Source of the DNA: an uncultured Eubacteriaceae bacterium
GTDB taxonomy: Bacteria > Bacillota > Clostridia > Lachnospirales > Lachnospiraceae
Direction of reading: 5' to 3'
DNA: 7,994 nucleotides
Assembly: GCA_945938055.1 (NCBI GenBank)
Contig: CAMEUH010000108.1
Location: 1-7,994 of the forward strand
The translations under genes were made by a program, and so were the position numbers. Below are positions 5,350-7,994 of this stretch, one piece after another. A model generated the notes under the pieces. It was not told the origin of the DNA. It searched no databases and was given only the letters and a program-made list of their open reading frames with translations. How positions within the stretch are numbered: position 1 is the stretch's first letter; every line of letters begins with the position of its first letter.

Positions 5350-6441
5350 ATAAAAAGAAATTTTTTAGGTGCATCCAGTATCATCATGGCAACAGTAATG
5401 TTTGCAGGATGTGGAACAAAAACGGAAGGAAATGTACAGACGACGGCAGCCGAAACAACTGCTGCAACAACAACTGCACAGACAGAAACACAGACAGAAG
5501 CTAAAATTGATAATAAGGATATTAAGGGAAGCGTTATGCTGTATACATCATCCAGTGATGATTATGTCACAGATATTATTGATTTATTTTCCAAGGAGTA
5601 CCCGAATATTGAGCTGAATTATTACAGAAGCGGAACAGAAGAGGTTGTAAGTAAGATTTTAACGGAACAGAAATCAAGTGGAATCCAGTGCGATGTTATC
5701 ATGCTGGCAGATACACCAACATTTGAAATGTTCAAGGCAGAAAATCTTCTTTTAAAATATGATTATCCTGAAGCAGACCAGATGTATGAAGATTTTGTGG
5801 ATCCGGACCATATGTATTATGGAACTGCAGTAGCATCAACAGGTATCATTTATAACACATCAATGGTTACACAGGCACCGACATCCCTTAGTATCTTTAC
5901 GGATCCGGCAACAAAGGGAAATTGCGTGATGCCAAGCCCATTATATTCAGGAACGGCAGCATATAATCTTGGTGTTTATACTTCAATGGATAATCTGGGA
6001 TGGGACTTCTATCAGGCAATGAAGGATAATGAAATGCAGGTTGTCAATGGAAATGGCGGCGTTATTACTGCCGTTGCAAATGGTGAAAAGGCATATGGAA
6101 TGGTGCTTGACACAGATTCCTTCAAGGCGATTGATAATGGTTCTCCAATTGCGTTTGTATATGCAGAAGAAGGCTGTTCTTCCATCTGTGATCCGATTGC
6201 AATCGTAAAGGATACCAAGAATGAAGAGGCTGCCAAGATTTTTGTGGATTTCATGTTATCCAGGGAAGTACGAGAGTTTGCGGCACAGAATTATTATAAG
6301 ACAGCACCAAGAAAAGATGTTGAGCCTGTAAGCGGAATTTTAAGCATTTCTGAGAGAAAAATCTTATCCGTGGATCCAAAGGAACTTTATTTAACCAAGG
6401 AAGAAAGTAAGAAAAAGTTTGATGAAATGTTTAATCAGTAA
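5350..6441 (+). CDS. ABC transporter substrate-binding lipoprotein (Fe3+/AfuA/phosphonate-like), non-canonical start
   Basis: An extracellular lipid-anchored binding protein that would deliver its ligand to the downstream permease. Counted from the AUA at 5350 it has 363 residues. They comprise a positively charged start (KRN), a hydrophobic core, a lipobox FAGC with Cys21, a Thr/Ala/Gln-rich linker, then a two-lobed binding domain from the KGSVMLYTSSSDDYV strand onward. Features include LNYYRSGTEEVVSKI, STGIIYNTS, PLYSGTAAYNL and VITAVANGEKAYGM. The iron-binding Tyr-Tyr expected after that last motif in FbpA-type proteins is replaced by LDTDSF, so ferric iron is unlikely. The first ATG (5386) would leave only eight residues before the Cys and no charged region. 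No ATG, GTG or TTG exists in frame between the stop at 5329 and 5386. GTGAG at 5336-5340 fits an AUA start at 5347 or 5350. Confidence 0.85.
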   Translation: MKRNFLGASSIIMATVMFAGCGTKTEGNVQTTAAETTAATTTAQTETQTEAKIDNKDIKGSVMLYTSSSDDYVTDIIDLFSKEYPNIELNYYRSGTEEVVSKILTEQKSSGIQCDVIMLADTPTFEMFKAENLLLKYDYPEADQMYEDFVDPDHMYYGTAVASTGIIYNTSMVTQAPTSLSIFTDPATKGNCVMPSPLYSGTAAYNLGVYTSMDNLGWDFYQAMKDNEMQVVNGNGGVITAVANGEKAYGMVLDTDSFKAIDNGSPIAFVYAEEGCSSICDPIAIVKDTKNEEAAKIFVDFMLSREVREFAAQNYYKTAPRKDVEPVSGILSISERKILSVDPKELYLTKEESKKKFDEMFNQ

Positions 6442-6455
6442 GGGAAAATAAGAAT

Positions 6456-7994
6456 ATGTCTGAACATAAAATATATCGGTATGTGAAATACTTTATTGGA
6501 ATAACGATTGTATTTTTTATATTTCTCTGGCCATTGCTTAGTCTGTTTGGTGAAGCTTTCATTGTAAAGAATGAAGGCTTCACTCTTAGATATTTCATGG
6601 AAGTACTTTCAGACCCGGGTTTTGCAAAAGTAATCACAAATACCTTATTCATTAATTGCTGTTCCATGGTATCTGCAGGTATCGTAGGTGTGTTTCTTGC
6701 ATATATCATGGCATACACGGATATTGCATTTAAAAACATTTTACATAAGTTATTGTTAGTTCCGTTATTTATTCCCTCCTATATTGTAACACTTGCATGG
6801 ATGCAAATGTGCATGAAAAATGGGCTGTTGTATAAACTGACACATTTTGAATTATATTCTTATGGAGGAATTATTCTCATGTTTACGGTATGCCAGTATC
6901 CAATCGTTTATCTGATGTGCTTAAGTCACTTCAGGAGAGTGCCAAGAGAATTGGAACAGGCTGCTGCAGTTTCCGGCTGCAACCGTTTTGAAAGCTTTTT
7001 TAAGGTAATTTTGCCAATCACCAGAATTACCATTGTCAATGCAATGCTATTGGTGTTTCTGTCGTGTCTTGATAATTTTGGAATTGTTGCGTTTGTGGGA
7101 ATTCCGGCAAATATCCGGGTATTAAGTACGGATATTTATAAGACTATTGTTGCAGCAACAAGTGAAAGTTATGGTCTTTCGGCTGTGAAAGGAATCATCC
7201 TCTCAGTGATTTCCATCATTATGATGGGTGCAACACAGTTTCTGTCAAGAAATAATAAGGCGGAAAACTGTGAAAAAGAAGATATGGAGCCAAGAATCCT
7301 GCTTGGAGGATGGAAATATGTGGCAGCGGGATTTATGGGCTGCTTTATCGGGTTATTTAACATTATACCATTGATGAAACTGATATCCTCCGCATTAACA
7401 AAAGCACAAGGGGTTAAATTATCTCCCGAAACAATATGTTTTGATAATTTTGTAAAGGTATTAAGGAACACAAAGTCAATGAATGGAATAAAAAACAGTG
7501 TGATTCTGGCAGTACTTGCAGTATTGATTTGTTCCGTTATCGGCATCATGATTTCTTATTTGTCAGAATATAAAAAGGACAAGGTTGTTTCAAAACTTCA
7601 GGCAATTGTCACGTTCCCATATTCCATACCCGGGATTATCTTGGGACTTGCCCTGATACTGACTTATGCTAAATCCTTTCATGGAATTACAATTTATGGA
7701 ACCATTTGGATTTTATTGTTATCGTATGTAATACGTTTTACGGCAGTATCGCTTCGATATGCCAATTCAGCATTTGCCCAGCTTGATTCATCAATGGAAG
7801 AAGCGTCACAGATTTGCGGAGCGAATAGTCTTGTAAAATGGAAAAAAGTCATCATACCGTTAAGCATGGGAACCATATCGGCAGGAATGGGACTGGTGCT
7901 GATTTACAGCATGATGGAACTGACAACATCAAGTCTGTTATGGTCGGGAGGCTCGGAGACAATCGGCGTTGTAATCTTTAATTTTACGTCTGCC
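6456..7994 (+). CDS. ABC transporter permease, two fused membrane domains (3' end outside window)
   Basis: The frame runs from ATG 6456 to the end of the window without a stop, 513 residues so far. It is a cytoplasmic-membrane permease of the type with two permease domains in one chain, as in FbpB, AfuB and PhnU-like proteins. Each half ends in the cytoplasmic EAA loop that contacts the ATPase. The first is ELEQAAAVSGCNRFESFFKVILP (from residue 165, cut here to its motif E-A-A..G..I-LP). The second begins at about residue 448 (MEEASQICGAN) and continues to KKVIIP. Hydrophobic helices occur at about 10-30, 60-85, 95-115, 135-155, 195-215 and 240-260, and again from about 290 on. AGGGA (6441-6445) is a modest ribosome binding site. 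It follows the binding protein by 14 bases, so the two are one operon. The ATPase gene is expected beyond 7994. Confidence 0.92.
   Translation, partial: MSEHKIYRYVKYFIGITIVFFIFLWPLLSLFGEAFIVKNEGFTLRYFMEVLSDPGFAKVITNTLFINCCSMVSAGIVGVFLAYIMAYTDIAFKNILHKLLLVPLFIPSYIVTLAWMQMCMKNGLLYKLTHFELYSYGGIILMFTVCQYPIVYLMCLSHFRRVPRELEQAAAVSGCNRFESFFKVILPITRITIVNAMLLVFLSCLDNFGIVAFVGIPANIRVLSTDIYKTIVAATSESYGLSAVKGIILSVISIIMMGATQFLSRNNKAENCEKEDMEPRILLGGWKYVAAGFMGCFIGLFNIIPLMKLISSALTKAQGVKLSPETICFDNFVKVLRNTKSMNGIKNSVILAVLAVLICSVIGIMISYLSEYKKDKVVSKLQAIVTFPYSIPGIILGLALILTYAKSFHGITIYGTIWILLLSYVIRFTAVSLRYANSAFAQLDSSMEEASQICGANSLVKWKKVIIPLSMGTISAGMGLVLIYSMMELTTSSLLWSGGSETIGVVIFNFTSA

Overview
The window looks like chromosomal DNA of a low-GC Gram-positive anaerobe, probably class Clostridia and perhaps Lachnospiraceae. 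The reasons are the AT-rich intergenic DNA, strong purine-rich Shine-Dalgarno sites, a CIRCE (HrcA) operator ahead of groESL, and an alanine-free, Thr-rich lipoprotein linker after a Gram-positive type lipobox. The genus cannot be told from the sequence. All genes lie on the + strand.

Layout: (1) 1-431 has no convincing gene. It holds a branched inverted-repeat element (9-152), a small palindrome (180-190) and a long hairpin (301-365). (2) 432-2569 is the groES-groEL chaperonin operon. It has a consensus extended -10 promoter, a leader with two GNRA-capped hairpins, a CIRCE operator, and an intrinsic terminator after groEL. (3) 2585-4471 holds a MarR-type winged-helix regulator that overlaps a citrate synthase gene by 14 bases and ends at another intrinsic terminator. 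There is almost no room for a promoter between the groEL terminator and the regulator. (4) 4472-7994 is a third unit. A promoter region with a 17-bp perfect palindrome and a 13-bp direct repeat is followed by a GntR/HutC-type (UTRA) regulator, a substrate-binding lipoprotein and a two-domain ABC permease. The permease is still open at the right edge of the window.

How the genes work together: groES and groEL form the HrcA-controlled folding machine. The MarR regulator and citrate synthase look translationally coupled, which suggests local control of carbon entry toward 2-oxoglutarate and glutamate. The third unit looks like an uptake system controlled by its own regulator. The binding protein resembles the ferric-iron/AfuA/aminoethylphosphonate group but lacks the tyrosine pair used to bind iron. 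With a UTRA regulator and a fused permease, this points to an organic, possibly phosphorylated or phosphonate, substrate. The ATPase subunit is expected downstream of the window.

The most notable observations are the binding-protein gene, whose lipoprotein signal can only be completed by starting at an AUA codon (a canonical start appears to be missing); the structured element at 9-152; the operator-like palindrome that recurs at 180-190; and the tandem GNRA hairpins in the groESL leader. I found no clearly new defence or mobile system.
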